Source: Bacteroidales bacterium
GTDB taxonomy: Bacteria > Bacteroidota > Bacteroidia > Bacteroidales > UBA932
Direction of reading: 5' to 3'
DNA length: 64,000 nt
Assembly (NCBI GenBank): GCA_016285455.1
Contig: JAEEQS010000007.1
Location: forward strand, 1 to 64,000
How positions within the stretch are numbered: the stretch's first letter is position 1; the number at the start of each line of letters is the position of its first letter. Both the position numbers and the translations under genes were made by a program. Of the stretch, positions 35,559-45,568 are shown one piece after another. The notes below the pieces were generated by a model. That model was not told the DNA's origin. It saw nothing but the letters and a program-made list of their open reading frames with translations, and made no database searches.

Positions 35559-36494
35559 TTATGGTTTTCTTGGATTCTCTAAATAAAGTATGAGTTGCTG
35601 CACTTCCCTGAAGAAATATTTTTCTTTAGAGAACCTAGCCCAGTCCAGTGCAAGATTTGCTTCTCCCAGCATCTGGCAGGCAACAGCTATGTTGAAAGCC
35701 GCGTATGAAGCTTTCTCCGCCTTCTTGTCTTCTGTCATTGGCAGCCAGGCCTTAATGGCTTCTTCCCACTTGAAATCCATAGCGTTATTGTAGGCTGAAT
35801 GCCAGGCTGAATCATCCGGATAATCTATCAGCATCCACTCTTCTTCTATCCAGCTGTTGCAAATATGGTCTGCAAGCTTCTGCCCGAATGCTGTCATTAT
35901 TATGGAGTCGTTTGCTGCAATGAAACCCCTGACAGAAGCTTCAGAAAGACTCTCTTCATACGGAATCTTGAAAATAATGCTGTCTGAAATATACTTCTGG
36001 AATAGTGTTGTATCCAGTATGGCGTCATAGATCGTCATAGCGGTTTTTCCCCTCAATGTCAGGAATGTGCCTGTCCCTACCAGTCCGTTATATTCTCTGG
36101 AGAGCTTGAAGTCGTTCAGTTTCAGGTCATCCAGTATCACAAGAAGCTGGCTTCCCGTGGCCAGCATCAGCTGCTCCAGATATTCCTTGTCCTGCGTTCC
36201 AGTATATTCCCCGCCTGGAATGGTGTATGCTCCAACGCTTCCTTCTTCCAGAGCGTTCTTTGCCTCAAGGTAGGTGGCCGCTCCGTTGGCAACGCAGGAA
36301 ACTCTTACGCTGTCTTTTTTATCCTTGGCGTAGGTTGCCACCACAGCGGCGTTCTGCTCGTCCAGATCCAGGACAAATGCCTTTGGAGTCATTACCTCCA
36401 CGTCGAACGTCATTGCCTGCGGCACGCCGCATCCTGAAATCAACAGTGCCGCGCCCGCAACAGGCAATATGTGCCGAAGCATAAAACGTTTCAT
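35559..36494 (-). CDS. Lipoprotein, DUF6340-like with TPR-type C-terminus
   Basis: 311 aa. Signal peptide and lipobox ISGC (Cys22). Contains DDLKLNDFKLS and a C-terminal helical region KAEKASYAAFNIAVACQMLGEANLALDWARFSK resembling one TPR pair. This matches my memory of the DUF6340 family of Bacteroidota; function unknown. Upstream of the mgtC-like gene, same strand. Confidence 0.75.
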   Translation of the reverse strand: MKRFMLRHILPVAGAALLISGCGVPQAMTFDVEVMTPKAFVLDLDEQNAAVVATYAKDKKDSVRVSCVANGAATYLEAKNALEEGSVGAYTIPGGEYTGTQDKEYLEQLMLATGSQLLVILDDLKLNDFKLSREYNGLVGTGTFLTLRGKTAMTIYDAILDTTLFQKYISDSIIFKIPYEESLSEASVRGFIAANDSIIMTAFGQKLADHICNSWIEEEWMLIDYPDDSAWHSAYNNAMDFKWEEAIKAWLPMTEDKKAEKASYAAFNIAVACQMLGEANLALDWARFSKEKYFFREVQQLILYLENPRKP

Positions 36495-36568
36495 ATCCTA
36501 ATCTCCTATAATTTACGCAGCTTTTACTGCAAAATTCAGGCTACAATTGTTCTGGTAATAACTTTTGG

Positions 36569-37432
36569 CTACAATATGTTCAGGCTTTGCTCTCTTATTT
36601 TTTCCAGCTCGTCCTTCATCTTTACCACTACGGCCTGGATATCAGCGTCGTTAGCCTTTGACCCCAGAGTGTTTATTTCCCTTCCCATCTCCTGCACAAT
36701 GAATCCAAGCTTCTTTCCGGCCAGGGGATCTTTCATTACGGTGTCCATAAAATACTTGCAGTGCTGGGCCAGCCTGACTTTCTCTTCGTTAATGTCCAGC
36801 TTTTCCACATAGAAGACGATCTCCTGCTCCAGACGTTCAGGATTAGCCTCTATTCCAGCCTTGTCTATCTTCTGGCGAAGCCTTTCCTTTATGGCTGGCA
36901 CTCTCTTGACATCCAGCTTCTTGACTTCTTCCAAGAAAGACATTATGTTGGCTACTCTTCCCAGCACGTCTTCCAGAAGAGCCGTGCCTTCAGCCATTCT
37001 GTAAGAGTTAAGCTTCTTGATTGCCTGGGAGATTGCCTTGTCTATCTTTGCCCAGTCGGCATCGCTGAGCTCATTGTCTTTAGTTTCAATAACATCTGGA
37101 ATCCTCAGCACGGAAGACAGAATGATGCTTTTATCGCATTCCGGCTCAATATCGCGGAGCTGGGAAATGAATTCCTTTACAGCCTCCTTGTTTATCTGCT
37201 TTTTCAGCGCTCCGCCCTTCATTTCCTGTATCAGGGAGAAGTCTATGGTTCCCCGTACCAGCTCAGCCGCCAGTAACTTGCGTATTTCCAGTTCCTTGTC
37301 TTTGGGAACTATCTGGCTCTTGAAACTTATGTCTGCGCTTTTGCCGTTGAGGGTTTTTATCTCCACGGTTACCTTGCTTTGGTCGGAGAGGGTGCATTCT
37401 CCCTTGCCGTATCCTGTCATTGACTTTATCAT
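36569..37432 (-). CDS. YicC family endoribonuclease-like protein
   Basis: 287 aa from ATG 37432 (MIKSMTGYGKGECTLSDQSK). YicC_N motif SMTGYG and C-terminal DUF1732 GKKLGFIVQEMGREINTLGSKA are both clear. E. coli YicC is reported to promote small-RNA decay; the family is conserved. Divergent from glnS. Confidence 0.92.
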   Translation of the reverse strand: MIKSMTGYGKGECTLSDQSKVTVEIKTLNGKSADISFKSQIVPKDKELEIRKLLAAELVRGTIDFSLIQEMKGGALKKQINKEAVKEFISQLRDIEPECDKSIILSSVLRIPDVIETKDNELSDADWAKIDKAISQAIKKLNSYRMAEGTALLEDVLGRVANIMSFLEEVKKLDVKRVPAIKERLRQKIDKAGIEANPERLEQEIVFYVEKLDINEEKVRLAQHCKYFMDTVMKDPLAGKKLGFIVQEMGREINTLGSKANDADIQAVVVKMKDELEKIREQSLNIL

Positions 37433-37437
37433 AACCG

Positions 37438-37475
37438 CAAATTTAATAATAATTGGGCGGAAAGTCGTATATTTG
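37438..37475. promoter_or_regulatory. Divergent -7 boxes for yicC (minus) and glnS (plus)
   Basis: Minus TAAATTTG (37445-37438) and plus TATATTTG (37468-37475). Both match TAnnTTTG. The yicC transcript would begin almost at its ATG. Confidence 0.55.
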
Positions 37476-37500
37476 TATGATTCAAACAACATTCAACGAT

Positions 37501-39156
<1,656 letters not shown>

Positions 39157-39163
39157 ACCTTAA

Positions 39164-39847
39164 ATGAAATCATACTTCACTCTAATCGTTGCAGCTGTGT
39201 TGCTTGCAACTGGATGTCATACACGTAATTCTCTGTCCTTCACTGAAAACGAGCTGCTTATAATAAACCAGTCCGATTCCGTAATGTATCTGACAGTTGT
39301 CACCGATAAGGCAGACAGCATCATCCTGAGAAACAAGTCCAGGGACTTCACCGATGAAGAAATGCAAAGCAAAGAGTTCCAGACTCTTGCCAAAAACCTT
39401 CTTGCCACGGTCCAGGACCCGAGCCAGGACGGAGTGGGCATCGCCGCTCCTCAGGTTGGCCTCAATCTCAGGATGCTTGCCCTTATGCGCTATGACAAGC
39501 CAGACAAGCCTATCGAGCCTTACGCCAACGTCCACATCTTGGAATATAGCAAAACTGAAAAGATCGGCCCGGAAGGCTGCCTCTCCATACCAAAATATCG
39601 CGGAGAAGTAAAAAGGGCAGACTCCATAATTGTCTCTTATTACGACATTAACGCAAAAACTCACCGTACAGATACCATTGCCGGCTACACCGCCATCATC
39701 TTCCAGCACGAGACAGACCATCTGGAGGGCATCCTCTACACAGACCGTGCAGACACCGTCTATTTCAATCAGAAATGGGCAGATGAGCGCAAACTCTACG
39801 AGCAGCAGGGCGCCTACACCAAACCCGCCTGGTGGCCCTACAAATAA
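39164..39847 (+). CDS. Lipoprotein homologue of peptide deformylase
   Basis: 227 aa. Signal peptide with lipobox ATGC (Cys18) and a linker, then a complete deformylase domain from about residue 60: GVGIAAPQVG (motif 1), EGCLSIP with the metal-ligand Cys, and QHETDHLEG (HExxH). A cytoplasmic deformylase trims formyl-Met; this copy is predicted to be outside the cytoplasm, so its target must differ or the signal is misleading. Starts 7 bases after glnS. Confidence 0.87.
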   Translation: MKSYFTLIVAAVLLATGCHTRNSLSFTENELLIINQSDSVMYLTVVTDKADSIILRNKSRDFTDEEMQSKEFQTLAKNLLATVQDPSQDGVGIAAPQVGLNLRMLALMRYDKPDKPIEPYANVHILEYSKTEKIGPEGCLSIPKYRGEVKRADSIIVSYYDINAKTHRTDTIAGYTAIIFQHETDHLEGILYTDRADTVYFNQKWADERKLYEQQGAYTKPAWWPYK

Positions 39848-39866
39848 TTATGCGTAACTGTCCCAA

Positions 39867-40178
39867 TTATTTTCTTGCTCTGGTTATTTCCACTTGAAGC
39901 CCAAGAGCATTGATAATTCGGTAGAATGTTCCTACACTGGGTACCATAACTCCATTCTCTATCTTGGAAATATAGCTTTTTGTACTTCCGATTCTAGAGG
40001 CCAATTCATTTTGAGTAACTCTTTCCCCTTTACGCGCATCCTTTAAAACTTGTCCGGAATAGAAAGCATACGCCTGTTCTTCTGCCTTGATTCTCTCCTC
40101 ACTTCCAGGAACACCGAACTCGGCATCTAAAACACTATCATAATCTCTTATTTGATTGTCATTTACATGCTCTCTCAT
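39867..40178 (-). CDS. XRE-family antitoxin (HigA-like)
   Basis: 103 aa. Helix-turn-helix in the C-terminal part: RVTQNELASRIGSTKSYISK with a following recognition helix, preceded by an N-terminal helical region with EERIKAEEQAYAFYSGQVL. Overlaps the toxin gene upstream by 20 bases, in toxin-first order. Expected to neutralise the toxin and repress the shared promoter. Confidence 0.85.
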   Translation of the reverse strand: MREHVNDNQIRDYDSVLDAEFGVPGSEERIKAEEQAYAFYSGQVLKDARKGERVTQNELASRIGSTKSYISKIENGVMVPSVGTFYRIINALGLQVEITRARK

Positions 40179-40575
40179 AGTATGCTTTCTTTATTTGTTT
40201 AGCTTTATCAATCTCTTTTCTAGGTGTTTTTTGAGTCTTTTTCTTAAAACCGTTGAATAGTACAACAAGATTCTCTGCATCAAATATGAAGAAAGTCCTG
40301 AATATGTTTCCTTCATATTCTGTACGGAGTTCATAAATACCATCTTCAATGCACCTTACAAATTTGGCGGGTATCCTGTTTTGAGTTTTTAGAAGAAGTA
40401 ACCCGTACTTAATTTTTTGTTGTTGTTCAGGTGTCAGAGTTTTCATGAATGCCTCAAAGTATCCTCCGTATGTCAAGATACGTCTTGTCGTTTGCAAAGG
40501 TAGTGAAGGTTGTAGTATTGTGCAACTTTTAGCATCTTTTTTCTTCCTCTTTTTCCTTTTCTTGCCTTTATTCAT
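40159..40575 (-). CDS. RelE/HigB-type toxin (phage-derived Gp49-like)
   Basis: The frame spans 138 aa. The domain runs from RRILTYGGYFEAFMKTL through KFVRCIEDGIYELRTE and VVLFNGFKKKTQKTP, the signature of the Gp49-like HigB toxins, which cut mRNA on the ribosome. The N-terminal 27 residues are Lys-rich and outside the domain. A strong promoter (40525-40495) sits inside this N-terminal part, so the real start is probably shorter: TTG 40476 or ATG 40446. Coordinates give the full open frame. Confidence 0.8.
   Translation of the reverse strand: MNKGKKRKKRKKKDAKSCTILQPSLPLQTTRRILTYGGYFEAFMKTLTPEQQQKIKYGLLLLKTQNRIPAKFVRCIEDGIYELRTEYEGNIFRTFFIFDAENLVVLFNGFKKKTQKTPRKEIDKAKQIKKAYYERACK
40495..40525 (-). 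promoter_or_regulatory. Promoter of the first HigBA-type pair
   Basis: Minus strand TTG (40525-40523), 20 bases, TACCTTTG (40502-40495). It lies within the 5' part of the annotated toxin frame. Confidence 0.65.
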
Positions 40576-40768
40576 GTTTTTCCTATTTGAAGTTCTTCTC
40601 GCAAAGAAAAACCATAACCAAGAAAAGCGGATGCCAAGCGGTAAAATTGACTGTGTCCGCCCCCAAAGAATTTACTTTTACGAAATGGAACAACTCTCAG
40701 ATCTGCAATTGTTCCTATTGAAAGATTCCAGGATTATCAAAAAAGATAGAGCTCCAGAGCCCTAAAGA

Positions 40769-41248
40769 CTAGCCCTTCCACTCCAGCACTGCCTTCTTTC
40801 TCTCCTCCAGCCCCCTTAGATACTTCTCTCTATTTGCCTTTATCTCAGCGATAACCTTTTCTGCCGTCTGCTCTATCTTTCCTGCTCCCAGCTCGCACTC
40901 CCATACTGTAATAACATACCATCCCAGCGCCTCCAGCCTTCTCCAGGCCTGCTGGTCCCTCTCCCTGTTTGCCGCCACTTTCTTCTCCCAGTACTCCACG
41001 TTTGTCTTAGGCACCACATACATCCTGCACCCCTGATGCCCGTGCCAGAAACATCCGTTTACAAACACTGTCGTCCTGTACTTCGGCAGCACAATATCTG
41101 GCCTCCCTGGCAACCTGGACACATTAACCCTGTACCTAAACCCTGCGTGCCACAGCATCTTCCTCAGCCGAACTTCCGGCTTTGTCCCCGATGAGTGTAT
41201 CTGCGACATACAGTAATGCCGCTGCGCCTTGGTCATCTTGTCTGCCAT
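40769..41248 (-). CDS. vsr: Very short patch repair endonuclease Vsr
   Basis: 159 aa from ATG 41248 (MADKMTKAQRHYCMSQIHSS). Vsr landmarks TKPEVRLRKMLWHAGFRYRV, LPGRPDIVLPKYRTTVFVNG with the catalytic Asp and CFWHGHQGC with zinc ligands. It nicks T:G mismatches formed by deamination of 5-methylcytosine, so it fits the cytosine methyltransferase gene 3 kb away. Divergent from the nuclease operon. Contains one CTCAGCGAT 9-mer. Confidence 0.94.
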   Translation of the reverse strand: MADKMTKAQRHYCMSQIHSSGTKPEVRLRKMLWHAGFRYRVNVSRLPGRPDIVLPKYRTTVFVNGCFWHGHQGCRMYVVPKTNVEYWEKKVAANRERDQQAWRRLEALGWYVITVWECELGAGKIEQTAEKVIAEIKANREKYLRGLEERKKAVLEWKG

Positions 41249-41401
41249 ATTTGTTCCGATTCTGCTTGCTGAAGTATTGCAATAGTAAAGGTACAAATAT
41301 TCTTTGCAACCACTATCATTTCACATCCAGACAGTTGCTTCTGTAACCGCCGTTACCTTAACCGCGGTTACAGAACGAACGCCATAATAATTCAAATTCC
41401 T

Positions 41402-41433
41402 TTTGCCTTTTGCTCAGCGATTTGTTAAATTTG
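41402..41433 (+). promoter_or_regulatory. Promoter of the nuclease operon
   Basis: TTTG (41402-41405), 20 bases, TAAATTTG (41426-41433). The CTCAGCGAT 9-mer (41413-41421) lies between the two boxes. Predicted start near 41440, 15 bases before the 43-aa ORF. Confidence 0.72.
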
Positions 41434-41454
41434 CTATAGCAAGTAGTATTTAAT

Positions 41455-41586
41455 ATGTCGTTATCTAACTATTGGTCTGTAAATGAGACCTTATTGGCTT
41501 TGTATAAATATCGTCCCAAGCCATTCGGCCATCTTAATGCCACTATTTGGGAAAATGACGTTTTAACATTTGGGGGATTATTATGA
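41455..41586 (+). CDS. Small ORF, 43 aa, translationally coupled to the next gene
   Basis: Starts 15 bases after the predicted transcription start, begins MSLSNYWSVNETLLALYKYR and ends NDVLTFGGLL. Its stop overlaps the next ATG as ATGA, which argues for real translation. No homology recognised. It may be a small regulator or a controller of downstream translation. Confidence 0.6.
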   Translation: MSLSNYWSVNETLLALYKYRPKPFGHLNATIWENDVLTFGGLL

Positions 41587-42278
41587 ATTTGGATTCTAAA
41601 CAGTTCAAGACTCTCTCTAATGATCTTAGAAGAATTGCACCATTAATTCCGCTTAGATGGGGACATATTCAGAATAACAGATATGATGATGAATTAAAAA
41701 AATACTGTAACATTTTTGCAGTTTTTTCTAAAGATGAGTTGGAGAATAGTATTGCTTCTTTTGATCTTGATCACAAGAATTATTATCGTCGTCGTTGGTA
41801 TATCTTAAGATGTTCAGATTGTGATGAGTATCTGTTTTATAAGAATGAAGGAGTGGAGCATAACCCTGATCGATTTGATAAAAGATGGGATATTAGAATT
41901 GGAAAAATAATTGAATTCGACGTTAAGGGTACTGTAATTCCTAGACCTTTCATTTCTTCATATGAAGACGTTATACTCGACCCTTCAACTATTATTAAGT
42001 TCTATTATGATAAGCAAAGTCGGGGCATACGATATGATATGCAAAACAGACTTTTTATTGTTCATCACTCATTAATAGATTCAAATAGAGAATTATATCT
42101 GCGTTGTGCTTGGGAAACCAAGGATAGAGTTTTTAAGAAATTCGTTGAAAATGCAGATTCTATAAATTTTTTTTCTTATGGAGGCTGTACGGCTTCTGTC
42201 ATTTTTATCGTTGAAACGACTCTCAATAATCTTGAATCTAAGATATCAGGATTAGATACAAATCTTGTGACCATTTAA
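41583..42278 (+). CDS. Candidate restriction endonuclease subunit (PD-(D/E)XK-like), AT-rich
   Basis: 231 aa, family not recognised. WDIRIGKIIEFDVKGTVIP has the D-x9-DVK spacing of the PD-(D/E)XK active site, ending DVKGT as in several type II restriction enzymes. A CSDCDEY pair of cysteines lies just upstream (about residues 79-82). No membrane segment. Low GC like the rest of the operon. The ATG overlaps the 43-aa ORF stop. Enzymatic assignment is inference from this single motif. Confidence 0.55.
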   Translation: MNLDSKQFKTLSNDLRRIAPLIPLRWGHIQNNRYDDELKKYCNIFAVFSKDELENSIASFDLDHKNYYRRRWYILRCSDCDEYLFYKNEGVEHNPDRFDKRWDIRIGKIIEFDVKGTVIPRPFISSYEDVILDPSTIIKFYYDKQSRGIRYDMQNRLFIVHHSLIDSNRELYLRCAWETKDRVFKKFVENADSINFFSYGGCTASVIFIVETTLNNLESKISGLDTNLVTI

Positions 42279-42298
42279 CAAACTATTGTTTATATGCT

Positions 42299-43120
42299 AT
42301 GGTAAATTCTCAGAAAGAAATAGAACTCATTTCTCATTGTATTGAGTTTATGTCAAATAAGGCATCTATTTCAGAATTATATTCTTGTTACGGATTGCCT
42401 TTTAGAGATTCTTATTCGTACTCAAAGTTAGCCGGGATTTTTGAATCAAATCCTAATGCTTTTTCTTTAGCCGATTTAACTGCCCTTTTTCGATCAAAAT
42501 GGATGTCTTGTGATATAGAAAGGCATTATAAACATTTAAAATCTGGTTTATTGCGTGGCCATGATTGGCACGGAGCAATGCCTTCTTTTTTGCATAGATG
42601 CATTCAAGATCGTGTGAGAGAATGTTGCGAAGGCAACTTGTCTCTTGAGAAATATCTCAGCATAGGAAATGATATTTTTAAGCACGAATACTTTATGGTC
42701 GCAACTCACGATATATGTGAATCTTATGTGATATTGGCAAAAAGCTCAATTATTCCTCCAATAGGTAATAAAAGTGTTTCAGATTTCATATACGATAATA
42801 TTCCATACGATTTAAAAGTATCCTCACATCCTCCTAAGTGGCAAAAGAAGGCTGGAAAAATGACAATTGAAGAAAAGAAACAACTTGCTTATGAATTATA
42901 TGAGGGTGCTGACAAAGAAAGGATGAGAAAAGTTGCGGATGCTTGCAAGAATAATTGGGGCCTCAATAGGATGTATTACCTCGTTGCTGACCAGGAAAAG
43001 TGGCTTCAATCTCCTGAAAACACTGTCTCATTTCTTACATCTCAGCTGTCAAATCCAGACAATTACTTTGACATTGTTGTACACGAACTTAGTATTCATA
43101 TATGTTTAGTTGAACAATAA
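42299..43120 (+). CDS. Candidate restriction endonuclease (PD-(D/E)XK-like), AT-rich
   Basis: 273 aa, family not recognised. KSVSDFIYDNIPYDLKVSS (about residues 163-181) resembles the core beta-hairpin of PD-(D/E)XK nucleases, D-x8-DLK. Helical N-terminus with Trp/His-rich WMSCDIERHYKHLKSGLL and RGHDWHGAMPSF. Follows the previous gene by 20 bases. Could be the partner subunit of the 231-aa protein in a heteromeric enzyme. Confidence 0.55.
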   Translation: MVNSQKEIELISHCIEFMSNKASISELYSCYGLPFRDSYSYSKLAGIFESNPNAFSLADLTALFRSKWMSCDIERHYKHLKSGLLRGHDWHGAMPSFLHRCIQDRVRECCEGNLSLEKYLSIGNDIFKHEYFMVATHDICESYVILAKSSIIPPIGNKSVSDFIYDNIPYDLKVSSHPPKWQKKAGKMTIEEKKQLAYELYEGADKERMRKVADACKNNWGLNRMYYLVADQEKWLQSPENTVSFLTSQLSNPDNYFDIVVHELSIHICLVEQ

Positions 43121-43134
43121 TTTCTTTTATTCAT

Positions 43135-44199
43135 ATGGGACATTTAGCGATAGTCAATTCTGCAACAATTCAAAAGATTTCGGATTCTCACCCATACATT
43201 TCTTTCGGTGGTAAATTAAAAGAATTACCGCTTAAAACTATTTCCGACTTATTTGCAGATGCATTAGCTGTTCGCGACGGTGACTATATTTTTACTTGGA
43301 TGATTAATGGGGGTCTCTCGCCAGGTGTGGGTTTTGACCGTTTCTATATTGCAAGTGGCAGCGTAATGTTCGATCCATCAGATTGTTATCCTATTAAAGT
43401 TGGCGTTCGTGAGGGGTTTAAGTTTGATACAGCTATACCTGAAGAAGTTGCATTGGATATTTTTCGTCCTAATTTGCTTTGGAATGCCATTGGTAAGAAA
43501 TCTCTTGGCCGGGGAAGAAGCCTTTCACATCAAACGTTAGATGAAGACAACCTATTGATGTCATTGTTAAATAGTAAGAACAATCTTATTGCTCCTCATA
43601 AGATTTTGAGTAACCCTGTGTACAACAATGCATATATTCCAATAACTATCAACAATTTTAGGCCTATTGCTAATAATGTAGTGGGCAGCAATGCCACTCT
43701 GAGTAATGTTATTCTCTCAAATATCGTATGGAATAAGAATAATAAATTTCAATACGAAAAGACTTTAGAGGCCTACATTTGTGAAAATATTGACAAGCGT
43801 CAAGTTGGTTTTTGTAATCTTCTAGGATATCCGAATCATCGTATTAAATGGTTTGGCAATTACTTGCCGTATGGTGTGGCTGGGAAGAATATTGATCTTG
43901 TGTGTGAAATATATAGTGGAAATGATTCAAGAATTCTTGTTATAGAATTGAAGAACGATCCAGTATCATACAATGGTTATAGGACGATAGTTGATGATCA
44001 ATTAATTAAATATAGTCAGTTTATAGAAGAAGCATTCAAGTCATATAGAGGGGATAATGTTGTAGTTGAGAGAATTGTCTTAACTCATTTGCCTCTTCAT
44101 CAGCTTGTTCCGAGTCAAACCCAGTTCCGGAATACGAAATGGATAGGTTATAATATAGATTCTAATAGAGGCGTTGTTACATTCTCTCGTTTATTATAG
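43135..44199 (+). CDS. PUA/EVE-like plus PD-(D/E)XK nuclease domain protein
   Basis: 354 aa. The first ~150 residues (DYIFTWMING, GVGFDRFYIASGSVMF, FRPNLLWNAIGKKSLGRGRS) look like a PUA/EVE-type nucleotide-reading fold, a tentative reading. The C-terminal part has YEKTLEAYICENI, GKNIDLVCEIYSG and ILVIELKND, i.e. the E..D-x13-ELK of PD-(D/E)XK nucleases of the NucS/DUF91 kind, then DQLIKYSQFIEEA. Suggests a nuclease that senses a base state before cutting. Third candidate nuclease of the operon. Confidence 0.6.
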   Translation: MGHLAIVNSATIQKISDSHPYISFGGKLKELPLKTISDLFADALAVRDGDYIFTWMINGGLSPGVGFDRFYIASGSVMFDPSDCYPIKVGVREGFKFDTAIPEEVALDIFRPNLLWNAIGKKSLGRGRSLSHQTLDEDNLLMSLLNSKNNLIAPHKILSNPVYNNAYIPITINNFRPIANNVVGSNATLSNVILSNIVWNKNNKFQYEKTLEAYICENIDKRQVGFCNLLGYPNHRIKWFGNYLPYGVAGKNIDLVCEIYSGNDSRILVIELKNDPVSYNGYRTIVDDQLIKYSQFIEEAFKSYRGDNVVVERIVLTHLPLHQLVPSQTQFRNTKWIGYNIDSNRGVVTFSRLL

Positions 44200-44212
44200 T
44201 TTCAAAGAGATA

Positions 44213-44242
44213 TTGACATTTGACATTATATTCATATATTTA
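44213..44242 (+). promoter_or_regulatory. Internal promoter of the methyltransferase gene
   Basis: TTG (44213-44215), 19 bases, TATATTTA (44235-44242); the last base departs from TAnnTTTG. Predicted start near 44249, at the operator repeats. Confidence 0.5.
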
Positions 44243-44252
44243 CATAGCAATT

Positions 44253-44278
44253 GGACAATTATGGACAATTAGGACAAT
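44253..44278 (+). promoter_or_regulatory. Three phased direct repeats, candidate operator
   Basis: GGACAATT at 44253 and 44263 and GGACAAT at 44272: spacings of 10 and 9 bases place them on one helix face. They overlap the predicted start of the methyltransferase mRNA, whose product has its own N-terminal helix-turn-helix. Confidence 0.55.
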
Positions 44279-44289
44279 GCTATGTAATT

Positions 44290-45561
44290 ATGGAGGAAAG
44301 AGGTTTTTATTCTATTTCAGAGGTTGCTAAGCAGTTAGACGTTTCTCAAAAATCTATACGCAGGTATATTGCCAGCGGTATACTTGGTGCAACAAAGATA
44401 GGTAGTACCTATAGAATTCCTAAAGGTGCTCTAGAATATTTTATTAACAATCAGACAACTGCTTCTAATGATGTCAATTATGATCTTTTTGGGAATATAG
44501 TTGAAGACTATCAAGAGGTTCACCATTCGCCTAAATTTGATCAAGTTAATTGGTTTGATATTGGGGATAGATGGTTAAAGCCGGGTAAGTCGAATCTGAC
44601 ATTTGTAGATTGCTTTTGTGGAGCTGGAGGGCTTACAAAAGGGCTTGAGTTGTCCGGCCTTGAAGGCATCTGTGGTCTAGATTGGTTTAAGGAGGCTGGA
44701 ATGACTTATGAAAGGAACTTTAAACATCCTTTTGTCAATGGTGATATTACTCTTCCTGAAGTGAAACGTCATTTTTATGAAGTTATTGAGAGACAGCTCA
44801 ATGGAAGACATCTTAATATTGTCGCTGGCGGTTTCCCGTGCCAGGGCTTTAGTATGGCGGGTAATCGGATTGTAGATGATCCAAGAAATTCACTTTATAA
44901 AGAGTTGCTGGATATTGTAGATTATCTTAAACCAGATTTTGTTATTTGTGAGAATGTTAAAGGTTTGCGCTCTATGCTTGGTGGAAGGGTAGAACAAAAA
45001 ATTCTTTCTGATTTTCGTTCTATAGGATACAATATGAATGTCACAACATTATGTGCTGCAGATTATTATGTTCCTCAGAAAAGAGAAAGGGTTATTTTTA
45101 TCGGTAATCGCATAGGAAGGAAGAATTATCATCCGAAACCAATTCTTTCCTCCAATAATTATATAACCACAGGAGAAGCAATTGCTGACTTAATGGATCA
45201 TACCGTTGATAAAGAATTCAATCACGTTCCAACGAAACATTCTCCTGAAATGGAAGAAAGGATGCGTAAGTGTCCTGAAGGACAAAGTCTGTATAAAGGA
45301 TATTCTGATGCTTGGAAGAAATGTCCTTGGAATGAGGCTTCCTGTACCATTAAAGAAAATCACGGTGGGGTTAATGTCCATCCTAAACTTCCGCGAGTTC
45401 TTACTGCCCGCGAAATGGCTAGGCTTCAATCCTTTCCAGACGATTTTATTTTTGAAGGTCCAAAGAATAAACAGCTTGTTCAAATAGGGAATGCTGTTCC
45501 TCCATTATTGGGCAAAGCAATAGGTTTGGCCGTTAGATATTCTGCAGAAGATTTTAAATAA
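44290..45561 (+). CDS. DNA (cytosine-5)-methyltransferase with N-terminal helix-turn-helix
   Basis: 423 aa from ATG 44290; the frame opens at TTG 44251 but this lies at the predicted mRNA start. An N-terminal MerR/excisionase-like helix-turn-helix (residues about 4-50, FYSISEVAKQLDVSQKSIRR) precedes a C5 methyltransferase: motif I FVDCFCGAGGLTKGLE, motif IV GGFPCQGFSMAG with catalytic Cys, motif VI ENVKG, motif VIII QKRERV, motif X QIGNAVPPLL. All catalytic motifs are intact. Target site unknown. It should protect host DNA from the upstream nucleases. Confidence 0.93.
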   Translation: MEERGFYSISEVAKQLDVSQKSIRRYIASGILGATKIGSTYRIPKGALEYFINNQTTASNDVNYDLFGNIVEDYQEVHHSPKFDQVNWFDIGDRWLKPGKSNLTFVDCFCGAGGLTKGLELSGLEGICGLDWFKEAGMTYERNFKHPFVNGDITLPEVKRHFYEVIERQLNGRHLNIVAGGFPCQGFSMAGNRIVDDPRNSLYKELLDIVDYLKPDFVICENVKGLRSMLGGRVEQKILSDFRSIGYNMNVTTLCAADYYVPQKRERVIFIGNRIGRKNYHPKPILSSNNYITTGEAIADLMDHTVDKEFNHVPTKHSPEMEERMRKCPEGQSLYKGYSDAWKKCPWNEASCTIKENHGGVNVHPKLPRVLTAREMARLQSFPDDFIFEGPKNKQLVQIGNAVPPLLGKAIGLAVRYSAEDFK

Positions 45562-45568
45562 TTTTTAT

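Noticed and set aside
40445-40765. Plus-strand ORF opposite the first toxin gene
   Set aside because: Antisense shadow of the Lys-rich toxin N-terminus plus non-coding sequence; the real gene has a domain match and a promoter.
41297-41454. CRISPR or integron structure in the island
   Set aside because: No regularly spaced repeats, cas genes, integrase or attC-like sites were seen anywhere in the window.
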